Shown here: positions 8,721 to 17,745 of the stretch, in pieces
Position numbering within the stretch: the first letter of the stretch is position 1
How the letters are laid out: every line of letters starts with the position of its first letter
Assembly (NCBI GenBank): GCA_026988515.1
Contig: JALSLA010000018.1
Span: 1 to 62,342 of the forward strand
Direction: 5' to 3'
Source of the DNA: Helicobacteraceae bacterium
GTDB lineage: Bacteria > Campylobacterota > Campylobacteria > Campylobacterales > Sulfurimonadaceae
Length of the DNA: 62,342 nt
Notes under the pieces: model-generated
What the model saw: the letters and a program-made list of their open reading frames with translations, nothing else
What the model was told of the DNA's origin: nothing
Database searches by the model: none
Translations under genes and position numbers: made by a program

Positions 8721-9031
8721 TGTTCGGTAATTTGGGGGATATGGGCAAAATGTTGGAGTCGCTCCAAGAGTCTGCCCAAAAAATGGAAGCAGATCTTGCG
8801 TCCAAGGAGTTTACCGTTAAAACGGGCGGCGGTATGGTTACCGTGACTATTAACGGTAAAGGCGAAGTATTGGATGTTGAGATTGACGAAAGCCTTTTAG
8901 AAGACAAATCTTCATTACAAATTCTGTTAATTGCTGCGATTAATGATGCCAATAAAATGGTTGAAGACAACAAGAAAAACAGTGCAATGGGGGCACTTGG
9001 CGGTATGAACCCTTTTACCCAGCAGTCTTAA
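8720..9031 (+). CDS. YbaB/EbfC family nucleoid-associated protein
   Basis: 103 residues, a small dimeric DNA-binding protein of the YbaB family. The core MVTVTINGKGEVLDVEIDESLL is the family signature, after an N-terminal helix rich in Q, E and A; a methionine- and glycine-rich tail closes it. Family members bind DNA as a tweezer-like dimer and act as nucleoid proteins. It is coupled to panD by a TGATG overlap. In many bacteria the gene accompanies dnaX and recR; here it does not. Confidence 0.9.
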   Translation: MFGNLGDMGKMLESLQESAQKMEADLASKEFTVKTGGGMVTVTINGKGEVLDVEIDESLLEDKSSLQILLIAAINDANKMVEDNKKNSAMGALGGMNPFTQQS

Positions 9032-9086
9032 GACTGTTTTGTCGTATTTCCATGACACTTTTTATATCTTTTTATAAAAATAATGC

Positions 9087-9092
9087 TAGAAT
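9087..9092 (+). promoter_or_regulatory. Possible extended -10 (TGCTAGAAT) before the polyprenyl synthase
   Basis: TAGAAT preceded by TGC, 18 bases before the ATG of the next gene, in an AT-rich spacer with no Shine-Dalgarno sequence. If used, the mRNA leader would be only about 10-12 bases. Confidence 0.35.
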
Positions 9093-9110
9093 TTCATCAA
9101 AAAACAAGTC

Positions 9111-9968
9111 ATGGCAGCAATGGAACAGTTTGAACAGTTTTTAAAGAGACATCTTCCTGAAATTGAGAGTTTTCACCCGCATTACGAAACAGCATTACAG
9201 AGTATGCTTTTAGCCGGCGGAAAGCGGTTTCGTCCGGCACTGCTGTTGAGTGTTGTGCGCGCTTATAACACCTTGCTTGTTCCTAATGCCTACCATGCCG
9301 CATATGCCGTTGAGCTGCTCCATACGTATTCACTGATTCACGACGACCTGCCGGTGATGGATAATGCCGGTTTACGTCGTGGGCAACCGACACTGCATGT
9401 GCAGTACAATGATGTCACGGCGGTACTGGTCGGAGATGCCTTGAATACGTATGCGTTTGAGGTACTCTCCCAAGCACCTTTTAGTGATCGTATTCGTGTC
9501 AAACTTATTCGTGAACTGGCACATAACGGCGGACTTCACGGTATGGTTCTGGGTCAAATTATGGATTGTCATTTTGAAAATCAGCCCCTCTCCCTGAAAG
9601 AGATTAAACTGCTGCACATTAATAAAACCGGCAAACTCATTGCCGCATCCCTTAAGATGGGTGCCATCATTGTCGGTGAAGAGATACTGGCAGAAGCACT
9701 CTATGAGTTTGGCGTAAAACTGGGGCTCCTCTTTCAGGTACAAGACGACATTTTAGATGTAACGCAAAGTACCCAAGAGGCAGGAAAGCCGACGAATAAT
9801 GACAGCGACAAGAACAGTTTTGTTACACTATTGGGGCTTCGTGAAGCGTTGCATAAAGCAGATACGCTTGCCGCAGAACTTTTTAAAATGATGCAAACGT
9901 TTGAAGCACCGTTACAGCAAGAGCTTGATGGGTTGTTAACACACTATATCAATAGACACAAGGATTAG
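9111..9968 (+). CDS. ispA: Polyprenyl (farnesyl/geranylgeranyl) diphosphate synthase
   Basis: 285 residues. It condenses isopentenyl diphosphate with allylic diphosphates in the cytosol, feeding undecaprenyl and quinone chains. The first Asp-rich motif is DDLPVMD (78-84, after H77), and the second is DDILD (212-216). GGKRFRPAL and LHNGGLHGMVLGQ-like segments are family features. Product length cannot be fixed; a farnesyl-type enzyme fits the size and context. It is 3 bases before the transketolase gene and probably co-transcribed. Confidence 0.9.
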   Translation: MAAMEQFEQFLKRHLPEIESFHPHYETALQSMLLAGGKRFRPALLLSVVRAYNTLLVPNAYHAAYAVELLHTYSLIHDDLPVMDNAGLRRGQPTLHVQYNDVTAVLVGDALNTYAFEVLSQAPFSDRIRVKLIRELAHNGGLHGMVLGQIMDCHFENQPLSLKEIKLLHINKTGKLIAASLKMGAIIVGEEILAEALYEFGVKLGLLFQVQDDILDVTQSTQEAGKPTNNDSDKNSFVTLLGLREALHKADTLAAELFKMMQTFEAPLQQELDGLLTHYINRHKD

Positions 9969-9971
9969 TAA

Positions 9972-11891
9972 ATGGGTAATGAAATGCGCCAAAAAATGGC
10001 AGATACAATACGATTTCTCGCAGCAGATATGGTTCAAGCAGCCGCATCAGGGCATCCGGGTGCTCCAATGGGATTGGCAGATATTGCCGTTATTTTAAGC
10101 GAACATTTACGACATAATCCGAAGCACTCTTCATGGCTTAATCGTGACCGTTTGGTATTTTCCGGCGGTCATGCGACCGGACTTATCTATGCGCTTTACT
10201 ATCTTTGGGGGTACGGTTTGGAGCTAGAAGATCTCAAAGCGTTTCGTCAGTTAGATTCTAAAACTCCCGGACATCCGGAGTACGGGCATACCAACGGGGT
10301 GGAAATAACAACCGGACCTCTGGGACAGGGGGTGGCGAACGGGGTTGGTTTTGCAATGGCGGCAAAATTTATTGCCGCACAGGTAAATACACCGACGGCG
10401 CCCGTCATTGACCATAAAGTATATGTGTTATGCGGTGATGGAGATCTCGAAGAGGGTATTAGTTATGAAGCGTGTTCTATTGCCGGTCATCATAAACTCG
10501 ACAACCTTATTCTTATTTACGATTCCAACCGCATTACCATTGAGGGCTCTACGGATTTAAGCATATCCGAAGATATACGTGGTCGTTTTATTGCGCAGGA
10601 GTGGGAGGTTATTGAAACTGACGGTCACGATTACGATGCCATTGACGCTGCCTTTTGTAAAGCCAAACAGGCAACAAAACCCGTTCTTATTATTGCACAT
10701 ACAACCATTGCCAAAGGGGCCGGATCGCTGGAAGGTTCGGCGCACTCTCACGGCGCACCGCTGGGTGAAGCGGTGATAGCCCAGGCAAAAAAAGCGGCAG
10801 GATTTGATCCGGAAAAAACGTTTTATGTCAGTGACGATGTACTTGCACGTTTTCGTTGTGCTATTGAACAGGGCGATTTGTATGAGAGGGAGTGGAAACA
10901 CTCGCTCAAAACATTGCCGTTGGCAGAACAGAATGAGGCGCTCGATGCGCTTCTTCATCCTGACATGTCACGTATTGCATGGCCGCTGTTTGATACTGCT
11001 GATGCCACACGTAGCACTAACGGCAAAGTGATGAATGCCATTGCCCGTGCATTACCCGGATTTTTAGGAGGTTCTGCCGATTTAAGTCCGTCGAACAAGA
11101 CCCATTTAGAAGATATGGGGACATTTCCCAAGGGTCGAAATATTCACTTTGGGATTCGTGAACATGCAATGGCATCCATAACCAATGCGATGGCACTTTA
11201 TGGCCCGCTTCTGCCTTTTAGCGCTACCTTTTTTGTCTTTAGCGATTATATGAAACCTGCAGTGCGTATTGCAGCGCTTAGCGGGATTCAGCAGTTTTTT
11301 ATCTGGACGCATGACAGTATCGGTGTCGGTGAAGACGGTCCGACACATCAGCCCATTGAACAGCTAAGCCAGTTTCGCGCTCTGCCGAATTTTTACGTAT
11401 GGCGTCCTGCAGACGGTAATGAGAATGTTGCCGCATGGCAAAAAGCGCTTGAGATGAAACGCTCACCCTCGGCTTTTGTTGCATCGCGTCAGAGTTTGCC
11501 GCTGTTACCCAAAGCGGTGAGAGGGAGTGCACTGCAAGGGGGTTACTTGATTAGCGAAGATGAGAATGCTGTTATAACGCTGATGGCATCAGGTTCTGAG
11601 GTCAGCTTGGCATTGGAGACAAGAACACTTTTAGAGGCGAAGGGCGTTGCAGTCAATGTTGCAAGTATTCCGTGTTTTGATCTCTTTGTCGAGCAGGATC
11701 AAGGCTATATTGATACGATCATTCTGCCTCATATTAAAGCAGTGGCTATTGAAGCGGCACGCGGTATGGAGTGGTACAAACTTGCCGATGAGGTTGTTGC
11801 CATGGAACATTTCGGTGCATCGGCACCGGCTAAGGAACTCTTTGAAAAATTTGGCTTTACTCCGGAATGTATTGCTGAACGTATAAGCTAA
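9972..11891 (+). CDS. tkt: Transketolase
   Basis: 639 residues, slightly shorter than the usual 660. It moves two-carbon units between sugar phosphates in the pentose phosphate or Calvin cycle. Evidence: SGHPGAPMGLAD at 26-37, GLGQG-type PLGQGVANGVG near 116, the thiamine diphosphate motif beginning GDGDLEEG at 155, and the pyrimidine domain with GEDGPTHQPIEQL. It is complete, with no frameshift. The gene follows the polyprenyl synthase after 3 bases, and its own ATG is preceded by a weak AGGATTAG site. Confidence 0.96.
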   Translation: MGNEMRQKMADTIRFLAADMVQAAASGHPGAPMGLADIAVILSEHLRHNPKHSSWLNRDRLVFSGGHATGLIYALYYLWGYGLELEDLKAFRQLDSKTPGHPEYGHTNGVEITTGPLGQGVANGVGFAMAAKFIAAQVNTPTAPVIDHKVYVLCGDGDLEEGISYEACSIAGHHKLDNLILIYDSNRITIEGSTDLSISEDIRGRFIAQEWEVIETDGHDYDAIDAAFCKAKQATKPVLIIAHTTIAKGAGSLEGSAHSHGAPLGEAVIAQAKKAAGFDPEKTFYVSDDVLARFRCAIEQGDLYEREWKHSLKTLPLAEQNEALDALLHPDMSRIAWPLFDTADATRSTNGKVMNAIARALPGFLGGSADLSPSNKTHLEDMGTFPKGRNIHFGIREHAMASITNAMALYGPLLPFSATFFVFSDYMKPAVRIAALSGIQQFFIWTHDSIGVGEDGPTHQPIEQLSQFRALPNFYVWRPADGNENVAAWQKALEMKRSPSAFVASRQSLPLLPKAVRGSALQGGYLISEDENAVITLMASGSEVSLALETRTLLEAKGVAVNVASIPCFDLFVEQDQGYIDTIILPHIKAVAIEAARGMEWYKLADEVVAMEHFGASAPAKELFEKFGFTPECIAERIS

Positions 11892-11962
11892 AGTGTGCTG
11901 AGGCGCCTTCGCCGCTTGAGAGAGGTTCTTTTTACATGTAAATAGCGTTATCTCTGTTTATT

Positions 11963-11971
11963 TGCTATAAT
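11963..11971 (+). promoter_or_regulatory. Extended -10 promoter (TGCTATAAT) abutting the lipoprotein start
   Basis: A perfect TATAAT at 11966-11971 with the extended TG dinucleotide. Transcription would begin near 11978, which is the ATG of the next gene. Twenty-odd bases upstream lies TTTACATGTAAA (11931-11942). Confidence 0.55.
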
Positions 11972-11977
11972 ATGTTC

Positions 11978-13825
11978 ATGAAAGTTAAATTATACACAAC
12001 GCTTTTTGTACTGCTCATGATAGCTTTTATTGGATGCGGTACAACAGGAAGCGACAATGAAACGCATAATGTCTCTGTCTACTCTATTGCACCGGTGTTG
12101 CGAGCAGTGGTTAAAGATGCAAGCGGACAGCTTGCCATTCAAAAAGATATGCATCAAAATCTCTATACCTTTTCTCAAAAAATCGTTTGGCCGGTTAGTG
12201 CAACAACTGATGGTAAAGAGAGTTATATTGATGTCGATTTTGACGGGAAGAAAAGCGGCTCTGATATTGCTTTGACAACGACACTCTACTCCAACTCATC
12301 GAGTGTCAGTGAAGTGACAACGGCATTATTGCGATCGGCAAATATTCAGGCGACGACACTTGAGTTTAATCGAACGCAGTACAATACAGTACTGCAAGAG
12401 ATGGTACATCGTTATTCTCTGCCCTCAAACTATATTCTTAATGCAACACCCCTGACCTCTTCGAAAAAACGTCTCGCAATGCTTAATGATGCACTGTTTC
12501 AAGCACGTCAACGCACAGATTACAATGCAAGTAATTTGACGGAGGTAGATGTTTATTTTAATATTGCAGAGACCTTTTACAACCGTTATTTGGATGCCAT
12601 GAATGCACGTGATGCGGCACAATATTATGAATCGTTTGTGGTATTGGAGCGCATTGATGCCAAGCAGCTGCAGCCTCTTTCCGATAAGCTAACGCCAACA
12701 ATTCCTCCGTATCTCAATCGTGACTATAATGCCAGTATTATTCATCGTGAAACATTGAATCTACTCTCAACATCGTACAACAGTACCAAAAATCTGGCAT
12801 ATTGGGATATTGCGTATGATGCGGAGTCTTCACGTGCATATGTAGCAGCAGGTAATGACGGGTTTGATCTGATCGATACGAGTATGCCGACGCGACGACT
12901 GGGAAATTATGAGCAAAATATCAGTGGATTTGGTATGGGCATTACCTACTTTGATCATTTTGACAACCGTTGTATTGCAGTAGCTTCTTTGGAAAATGAG
13001 GTGCTATTTTACAGAGCACCCTATTATGATATTGATGACATTGCCTACAGTAGTCGTTTTAGTTCGGGGGTGGCAGGTGCAAAAGCGTATGATGTTCTGT
13101 ATGCCAGCACCAATGCGAAAAACAATAAATTGCTGCTTGTTGCCGGAGGTATTGCGGGGCTTCAGGTCGTCGATGTCAGTCACTTCACATGTCAGGATCT
13201 TGAAGACCTAAACCGCTCCAATGTGTTGGGCAGCGCTTCCATCGGTGTGGAAACGTATGGCGTTGCCATCTCAAACAACCGTAAAATTATCTATATGGCT
13301 GATGGAAGCGGCGGCGTAAAGTCGGTTGATATTTCAGGATCAGCACCACAGCTTCTTGATACAATTGCATTGAAACACGGCACTAAAGCGTATAAGATCC
13401 ATTTGGCACCCAACAGCAGCGAGCTCTATGTTTCTACGGATACCGGAGTAGAGATCTTTAGCAGCGATGATACCGGTGCGCTGGCTTACCGGGGCCATTA
13501 TGCAACTGAAGGAAGCCGCGCCAATGCTTTGGGGGAGACCGTGAAAGTTGACCGATCACGTAATGCCAAAGCACTTGTTGTTGCTGATGTTACGGGTGGT
13601 CTGAAGATTTTAGATATTCGTGATAGCCGTTATCCGACCTTGTGCGGTGCAGCGTATTTTAAATCAGGTGATATTGCCCAGCGTAGTGCCGTACGTGATG
13701 TTAAACTTGATGAGCGAGATGATGGCACACATACCCTTTTGATTGCTAACGATGCAAACGGCTTAATTACAATTGATGATGCACGAACACTGCTGTTTGA
13801 ACACTGCAAAGGATTACTGGATTGA
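11978..13825 (+). CDS. Lipoprotein with beta-propeller-like (LVIVD-type) repeats
   Basis: 615 residues. A signal peptide ends in a lipobox (FIGC, Cys at about 20), so it is anchored in a membrane. Residues about 280-600 hold repeats of the form Y-V-A-x-G-x-x-G-F-D-L-I-D (also LLVAGGIAGLQVVDVS, IYMADGSGGVKSVDIS, ALVVADVTGGLKILDI and LLIANDANGLITIDD). These resemble LVIVD repeats that fold as a beta-propeller. The N-terminal half is unassigned. Start: ATG 11978, because the promoter would leave ATG 11972 outside the transcript. The end overlaps the next gene by 4 bases. Ligand or partner unknown. Confidence 0.8.
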   Translation: MKVKLYTTLFVLLMIAFIGCGTTGSDNETHNVSVYSIAPVLRAVVKDASGQLAIQKDMHQNLYTFSQKIVWPVSATTDGKESYIDVDFDGKKSGSDIALTTTLYSNSSSVSEVTTALLRSANIQATTLEFNRTQYNTVLQEMVHRYSLPSNYILNATPLTSSKKRLAMLNDALFQARQRTDYNASNLTEVDVYFNIAETFYNRYLDAMNARDAAQYYESFVVLERIDAKQLQPLSDKLTPTIPPYLNRDYNASIIHRETLNLLSTSYNSTKNLAYWDIAYDAESSRAYVAAGNDGFDLIDTSMPTRRLGNYEQNISGFGMGITYFDHFDNRCIAVASLENEVLFYRAPYYDIDDIAYSSRFSSGVAGAKAYDVLYASTNAKNNKLLLVAGGIAGLQVVDVSHFTCQDLEDLNRSNVLGSASIGVETYGVAISNNRKIIYMADGSGGVKSVDISGSAPQLLDTIALKHGTKAYKIHLAPNSSELYVSTDTGVEIFSSDDTGALAYRGHYATEGSRANALGETVKVDRSRNAKALVVADVTGGLKILDIRDSRYPTLCGAAYFKSGDIAQRSAVRDVKLDERDDGTHTLLIANDANGLITIDDARTLLFEHCKGLLD

Positions 13826-14580
13826 AAGATTCACCGGAATATTTGAAAAAAAAAGCGTTTATAGAGCGTTTAATGACCTTTTACGGCAGACATGTCGTTT
13901 TAGAGTTATTAGGCGATCCCAACATCACGATTCATAAAGTACATTTAAGTCGTTCCAACAAGGCCGAAGGCGTTATTGCAACGATTCTCGAGCGCGCTCG
14001 AGAACGTGAGGTGGACGTATGTTATTATGACAAAGCGGCTCTTTCACGTATCTCAAAAAATGCCAAACATGACCAGGGAGTCGCCGTTGATGTCCTATCG
14101 GAACGCTATTTACATGTAAATTCTATTCCGCAATATTATAGTGAAGGGTATCGTCTTTTGGCCCTTGACGGAATTCATAATCCGCAAAATCTCGGTATGA
14201 TTATCCGCTCGGCTGCTGCCGGTAATATTGACGGGATTATTCTGCCTAAGCATAACAGTACAAAAATTTCGCCTTTGGTGATGAAGGCGAGTGCGGGAAC
14301 GTTGTTTAAAATGGAAATTTTTTATTGCGATACTTTAGTACCGACACTTGCATCTCTTGGCGTTGAAGCAGAGATCTTTGCCTTAAGTTCGCATGCAGTG
14401 AAGCACTTGGAGGCAGTGACGTTGCCGAAGAAATCTATTTTTGTTTTGGGCAATGAGAGCGAAGGGGTGAGTGCTGAAGTGCTTTCATGTTGTAACCACA
14501 CGATTGCCATTCCTATGAACCGTGGCGTTGAGTCCCTTAATGTCGCCGTAACGGCTGCGCTTATTGCATTCAAGCCGTAG
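13822..14580 (+). CDS. SpoU/TrmH family RNA 2'-O-methyltransferase
   Basis: 252 residues. An N-terminal substrate-binding part (GRHVVLELLGDP) precedes a SPOUT domain with its three motifs: LDGIHNPQNLGMIIRSA, FVLGNESEGVS, and IPMNRGVESLNVAVTAA. The enzyme transfers methyl from S-adenosylmethionine to a ribose 2'-OH in rRNA or tRNA; the layout fits RlmB (23S G2251), but I cannot exclude another target. The TTG start overlaps the stop codon of the lipoprotein gene (ATTGA), so it is probably translated by coupling. It carries a 14-base ATTTACATGTAAAT palindrome read as LHVN. Confidence 0.88.
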   Translation: MKDSPEYLKKKAFIERLMTFYGRHVVLELLGDPNITIHKVHLSRSNKAEGVIATILERAREREVDVCYYDKAALSRISKNAKHDQGVAVDVLSERYLHVNSIPQYYSEGYRLLALDGIHNPQNLGMIIRSAAAGNIDGIILPKHNSTKISPLVMKASAGTLFKMEIFYCDTLVPTLASLGVEAEIFALSSHAVKHLEAVTLPKKSIFVLGNESEGVSAEVLSCCNHTIAIPMNRGVESLNVAVTAALIAFKP

Positions 14581-14582
14581 TG

Positions 14583-14906
14583 TTATGCGTAGAGTAACGC
14601 ATAAGGTCGTGTTAGCGTCTGAATCATAGCATCGACACTCATGTAACGGCTTTGACGCAGATGTTCGTTGCCTTCAAAAAAGATGAGTACGGTGGGAATA
14701 CTAAACACATGAAAGGCCGCAGCAATTTCGGCTTCACCGGAGGTATCAATGCTCAGTATGCGCATCTTTGGGAAGTGTTCTGTTACGGCATCAAAAAGCT
14801 TGGGACGAAGCGCATGACAGACATGGCAGGAGGGTGCGCTGAAATAGAGCATGAGGGCGCGCTCCGTTTTTACGATTTGGATAATATCACTTACTGACGC
14901 AGGCAT
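14583..14906 (-). CDS. Thioredoxin-family protein
   Basis: 107 residues, a single thioredoxin fold. The redox site is C27-H-V-C30 (SAPSCHVCHALRP) instead of the standard CGPC, and the cis-proline is in FSIPTVLIF. It has no signal peptide, so it is cytosolic. ATG 14906 follows AAGGGGAACC, a clear ribosome-binding site; longer in-frame starts pass through that site. It converges on the methyltransferase gene with a 2-base gap and is divergent from modA. The C-H-V-C site suggests a specialised reductant or sensor; the substrate is unknown. Confidence 0.85.
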   Translation of the reverse strand: MPASVSDIIQIVKTERALMLYFSAPSCHVCHALRPKLFDAVTEHFPKMRILSIDTSGEAEIAAAFHVFSIPTVLIFFEGNEHLRQSRYMSVDAMIQTLTRPYALLYA

Positions 14907-14982
14907 GGTTCCCCTTTTACTGTGGCGTAAACACGGTATCATAACACCAAAGACATACCCGTGTCAACAGCGGTTTTTGTAG

Positions 14983-15011
14983 CGTTATATATTAAGAAAC
15001 ATCACGTTATA
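14983..15011 (+). promoter_or_regulatory. Direct CGTTATA repeats upstream of modA
   Basis: CGTTATA occurs at 14983-14989 and again at 15005-15011, 22 bases apart (about two helical turns), 65-93 bases before modA. CGTTATAT half-sites recall the ModE operator of E. coli, where they are inverted. Here the two best copies are direct, so this is a weak candidate for molybdate control. Confidence 0.3.
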
Positions 15012-15075
15012 CTGCTACGTCTATTTCATATGAAAACAGACGATAGAGTGCCAGAAAACGACTAAAGGGAGGGGG

Positions 15076-15822
15076 ATGAAAATACATGTAATACTGATAT
15101 TATGGCTAAGCACACTACTCATGGCAGAACGTATTCATGTAGCGGTCGCCGCCAATGTCAGCTATGCCATGGATGCATTGCAACACGCATTTTATACAGA
15201 ACATCCCCATATTGACATCAGAGTTGTTTTAGGGAGCACCGGAAAACTAACGGCGCAGATTCAACACGGTGCGCCGTATGATATTTTCATGGCGGCAAAC
15301 ATGCGCTACCCGCAGAGACTTCATGCATTAGGACTTAGTGTCGAAGCACCACAGGTTTATGCCAAAGGGTCATTATCGTATTTTACGACACAAGAGCATA
15401 ATATTACCGAAGGGATGGCGCTGTTGGCGCGTAAAGAGATTCGTACCATTGCTATTGCCAATCCTAAAACGGCACCTTATGGTGCTGCTTCAATGCAGGC
15501 ATTGCGATCTGCTCATATTTATAATGCGGTGAAACATAAGCTGGTTTTTGGTGAATCGATAGCACAGACGCTGGCGTATGTACTGCATGCTGCGGATATC
15601 GGACTTATCGCCACATCGGCACGCTACAGCCCTAAAATGAAACTGTTTCGTCACGGTCTCTACTGGAGTGAAGTTGATCCTGCCCTCTATACGCCTATAG
15701 AACAAGGTATCGTACTGCTTAAACGAGCAGAAAATTCTCAGGCAGCACATGATTTTTATACCTTTATGTTGAGTAAAAAAGCACAAAACATTTTAAAAAA
15801 ATTCGGATATGCGGTGCCATGA
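15076..15822 (+). CDS. modA: Molybdate ABC transporter, periplasmic binding protein
   Basis: 248 residues with a signal peptide of about 17 residues (MKIHVILILWLSTLLMA). The mature protein opens IHVAVAANVSYAMDAL, and LGSTGKLTAQIQHGAPYDIFMAAN is the oxyanion-binding signature of ModA/WtpA-type proteins. It captures molybdate or tungstate and delivers it to ModB. First gene of an operon in which every gene overlaps the next by a few bases (modA, di-Mop protein, modB, modC). GGGAGGGGG gives a strong ribosome-binding site. Confidence 0.94.
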   Translation: MKIHVILILWLSTLLMAERIHVAVAANVSYAMDALQHAFYTEHPHIDIRVVLGSTGKLTAQIQHGAPYDIFMAANMRYPQRLHALGLSVEAPQVYAKGSLSYFTTQEHNITEGMALLARKEIRTIAIANPKTAPYGAASMQALRSAHIYNAVKHKLVFGESIAQTLAYVLHAADIGLIATSARYSPKMKLFRHGLYWSEVDPALYTPIEQGIVLLKRAENSQAAHDFYTFMLSKKAQNILKKFGYAVP

Positions 15823-16205
15823 ATACGTTAGAAGCAACAGTAACGTCTATAGAACAGTTTGAGATGCTGCATGTTTTACAGTGTCGGGTAGGTGAGCAAA
15901 ACATCGCGATGTTGACGTTACAGATTGACACGGCGATTAAAGTAGGCAGTCGGGTATGTCTTAGTGTCAAATCGACAGATATTATGATCACAACAACACG
16001 CAATGTTTTGGTAAGTACAGCCAACCGGTTGCAGGCTCGAATCACAACAATTGATCACGGTATTCTTGTAAGCAGCGTACGCCTTGATATGGACGGTATA
16101 ATTTTGCAGAGCATTATGACACGGCATGCCTTACAGGAGTTGGCGCTGTCGGTAGGAGATTGGGTAGTGGTACTGATTAAAGAGAGTGATGTGTCATTGT
16201 GTTAG
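15819..16205 (+). CDS. Di-Mop (two TOBE modules) molybdate-binding protein
   Basis: 128 residues made of two similar halves: about 3-58 ([21 protein letters not shown] to [10 protein letters not shown]) and about 68-126 ([19 protein letters not shown] to [10 protein letters not shown]). Each has the N-V-x-x-I start and the G-x-x-V-x-x-x-(V/I)-K-x-(S/T)-D-(V/I) end of a Mop/TOBE domain, which binds molybdate. It resembles the C-terminal half of ModE without the helix-turn-helix, so it cannot bind DNA the way ModE does. It may store or buffer molybdate. It sits between modA and modB with 4- and 7-base overlaps. Confidence 0.8.
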   Translation: MNTLEATVTSIEQFEMLHVLQCRVGEQNIAMLTLQIDTAIKVGSRVCLSVKSTDIMITTTRNVLVSTANRLQARITTIDHGILVSSVRLDMDGIILQSIMTRHALQELALSVGDWVVVLIKESDVSLC

Positions 16206-16900
16206 AGCTGCTAAAAACAATTGAGTGGACCCCGTTTATACTCTCTTTTGAACTTGCTGCCGTTACAACGGTGATTCTTTTTACAATCAGTGTGCCGTTG
16301 GCATGGTATCTCTCTGAGACCAAGGCAAGAATAAAGCCGTTTATCGAAGCACTGACGGCCCTTCCAATTGTGTTGCCTCCTTCAGTGTTGGGATTTTACA
16401 TGTTGGTGTTACTCGCTCCTTCGTCTGTTGTGGGAAGAGCCGTTCACGACCTTTTTGATGTGCAACTGCTTTTTAGTTTTAGCGGATTGGTTGTAGCGAG
16501 TTGTTTTTATTCACTGCCTTTTATGGTGCAGCCGCTACAAAGTGGATTTGAGTCACTCGACAGGCGGATGTTGGAAGCTTCCTATGTTGCAGGAAAGAGC
16601 AGATGGACAACGGTCTTTAGGGTGGCACTGCCCAATATGAAACCGGCACTGATGACGGCAATTATTATTACGTTTGCACATACGGTAGGAGAATTTGGTG
16701 TTGTATTGATGGTCGGCGGCAGTATTGTCGGTGAGACGAAAGTGGCATCAGTAGCCATTTATGAGATGGTAGAAGTGATGGATTATGCCGCAGCCCATCT
16801 TTATGCGGCAATTATGATTGGCATGAGTTTTGCGGTACTGTTGGGTGTTTATACCTTTAACTATCGACAGCGTTATAAGCGTGGAGGACTCTATTTATGA
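16199..16900 (+). CDS. modB: Molybdate ABC transporter permease
   Basis: 233 residues with five or so membrane segments (first about 12-33). The EAA loop that docks on ModC is present around residue 122 ([20 protein letters not shown]). [16 protein letters not shown] is the ModB family signature. It forms the inner-membrane channel as a dimer. The GTG start overlaps the end of the di-Mop gene. The 3' end overlaps modC by 4 bases. Confidence 0.95.
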   Translation: MLELLKTIEWTPFILSFELAAVTTVILFTISVPLAWYLSETKARIKPFIEALTALPIVLPPSVLGFYMLVLLAPSSVVGRAVHDLFDVQLLFSFSGLVVASCFYSLPFMVQPLQSGFESLDRRMLEASYVAGKSRWTTVFRVALPNMKPALMTAIIITFAHTVGEFGVVLMVGGSIVGETKVASVAIYEMVEVMDYAAAHLYAAIMIGMSFAVLLGVYTFNYRQRYKRGGLYL

Positions 16901-17745
16901 TTCGCATTGATATTACCAAAGCACTGCTTGGCAGTGAGGGTCTGATGGAATTGTCGGTGTCGCTTGCTATAAAAGAGGGGAGTTTTGTGGCGCTGACAGG
17001 ATCTAGTGGCAGTGGTAAAACGACACTGTTGCGTATTTTGGCGGGACTGGAGTCGGCGGAAGGCACGATTTGCATCGGTGAAGAGAGATGGCTTGATGCA
17101 GCTAAGAGCATTGCACCGCAGGAGCGCCGTATCGGTTTTGTTTTTCAGGAATATGCGCTCTTTGGCAATATGACGATTGAGGAGAATTTACTGTTTGTTG
17201 CTAACGATAAAGCACTGGCGGCACATCTGCTTGACATAACAGAGCTGTATGCACTCAAAACACGTCGCCCCTCCAGTTTGAGCGGTGGACAACAGCAACG
17301 TGTAGCACTTTGTCGTGCCTTGATGAATCGACCCAAGCTACTTCTAATGGATGAGCCGCTCTCCGCACTCGATGGTTCCATGCGGTATAAATTGCAACAA
17401 GAAATAATATTGCTACATCGAGAATTTCAGACTACGACTGTTATGGTGAGTCATGATCCCAGTGAAATTTACCGTTTGGCGTCACGTGTCGTGGTACTGG
17501 AATCGGGGCATATTGTGCATGACGGTACTCCTAAAACGGTCTTGTTACAGACATCAGGTTCACAAAAGTTTGCGTTTGAAGGAGAACTCTTAGAGATACA
17601 GAGAGTCGATGTTATTGCCATTGCCGTTGTGGCTATCGGACAGCAGTTGGTTGAAGTGGTGTTGTCAGAACAGGAGGCAGAAGGTCTCAATGTGGGCGAT
17701 CGCATTCAAGTGAGTACGAAAGCATTCGCTCCTGTGATTGGCTGA
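16897..17745 (+). CDS. modC: Molybdate ABC transporter ATP-binding protein
   Basis: 282 residues. Walker A GSSGSGKT (35-42), signature LSGGQ (128-132), Walker B LLLMDEP (148-154) and a switch His in MVSHDP. The C-terminal 55 residues ([17 protein letters not shown] to [16 protein letters not shown]) look like one TOBE module, shorter than in E. coli ModC. It energises import through ModB. Its stop codon is directly adjacent to the stop of the convergent yaaA gene, so no terminator fits between them. Confidence 0.94.
   Translation: MIRIDITKALLGSEGLMELSVSLAIKEGSFVALTGSSGSGKTTLLRILAGLESAEGTICIGEERWLDAAKSIAPQERRIGFVFQEYALFGNMTIEENLLFVANDKALAAHLLDITELYALKTRRPSSLSGGQQQRVALCRALMNRPKLLLMDEPLSALDGSMRYKLQQEIILLHREFQTTTVMVSHDPSEIYRLASRVVVLESGHIVHDGTPKTVLLQTSGSQKFAFEGELLEIQRVDVIAIAVVAIGQQLVEVVLSEQEAEGLNVGDRIQVSTKAFAPVIG

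Noticed and set aside
9372-9743. Antisense frame inside the polyprenyl synthase gene, and similar long antisense frames inside rpoB, rpoC and tuf
   Set aside because: They mirror codon bias of the real genes and have no independent support.
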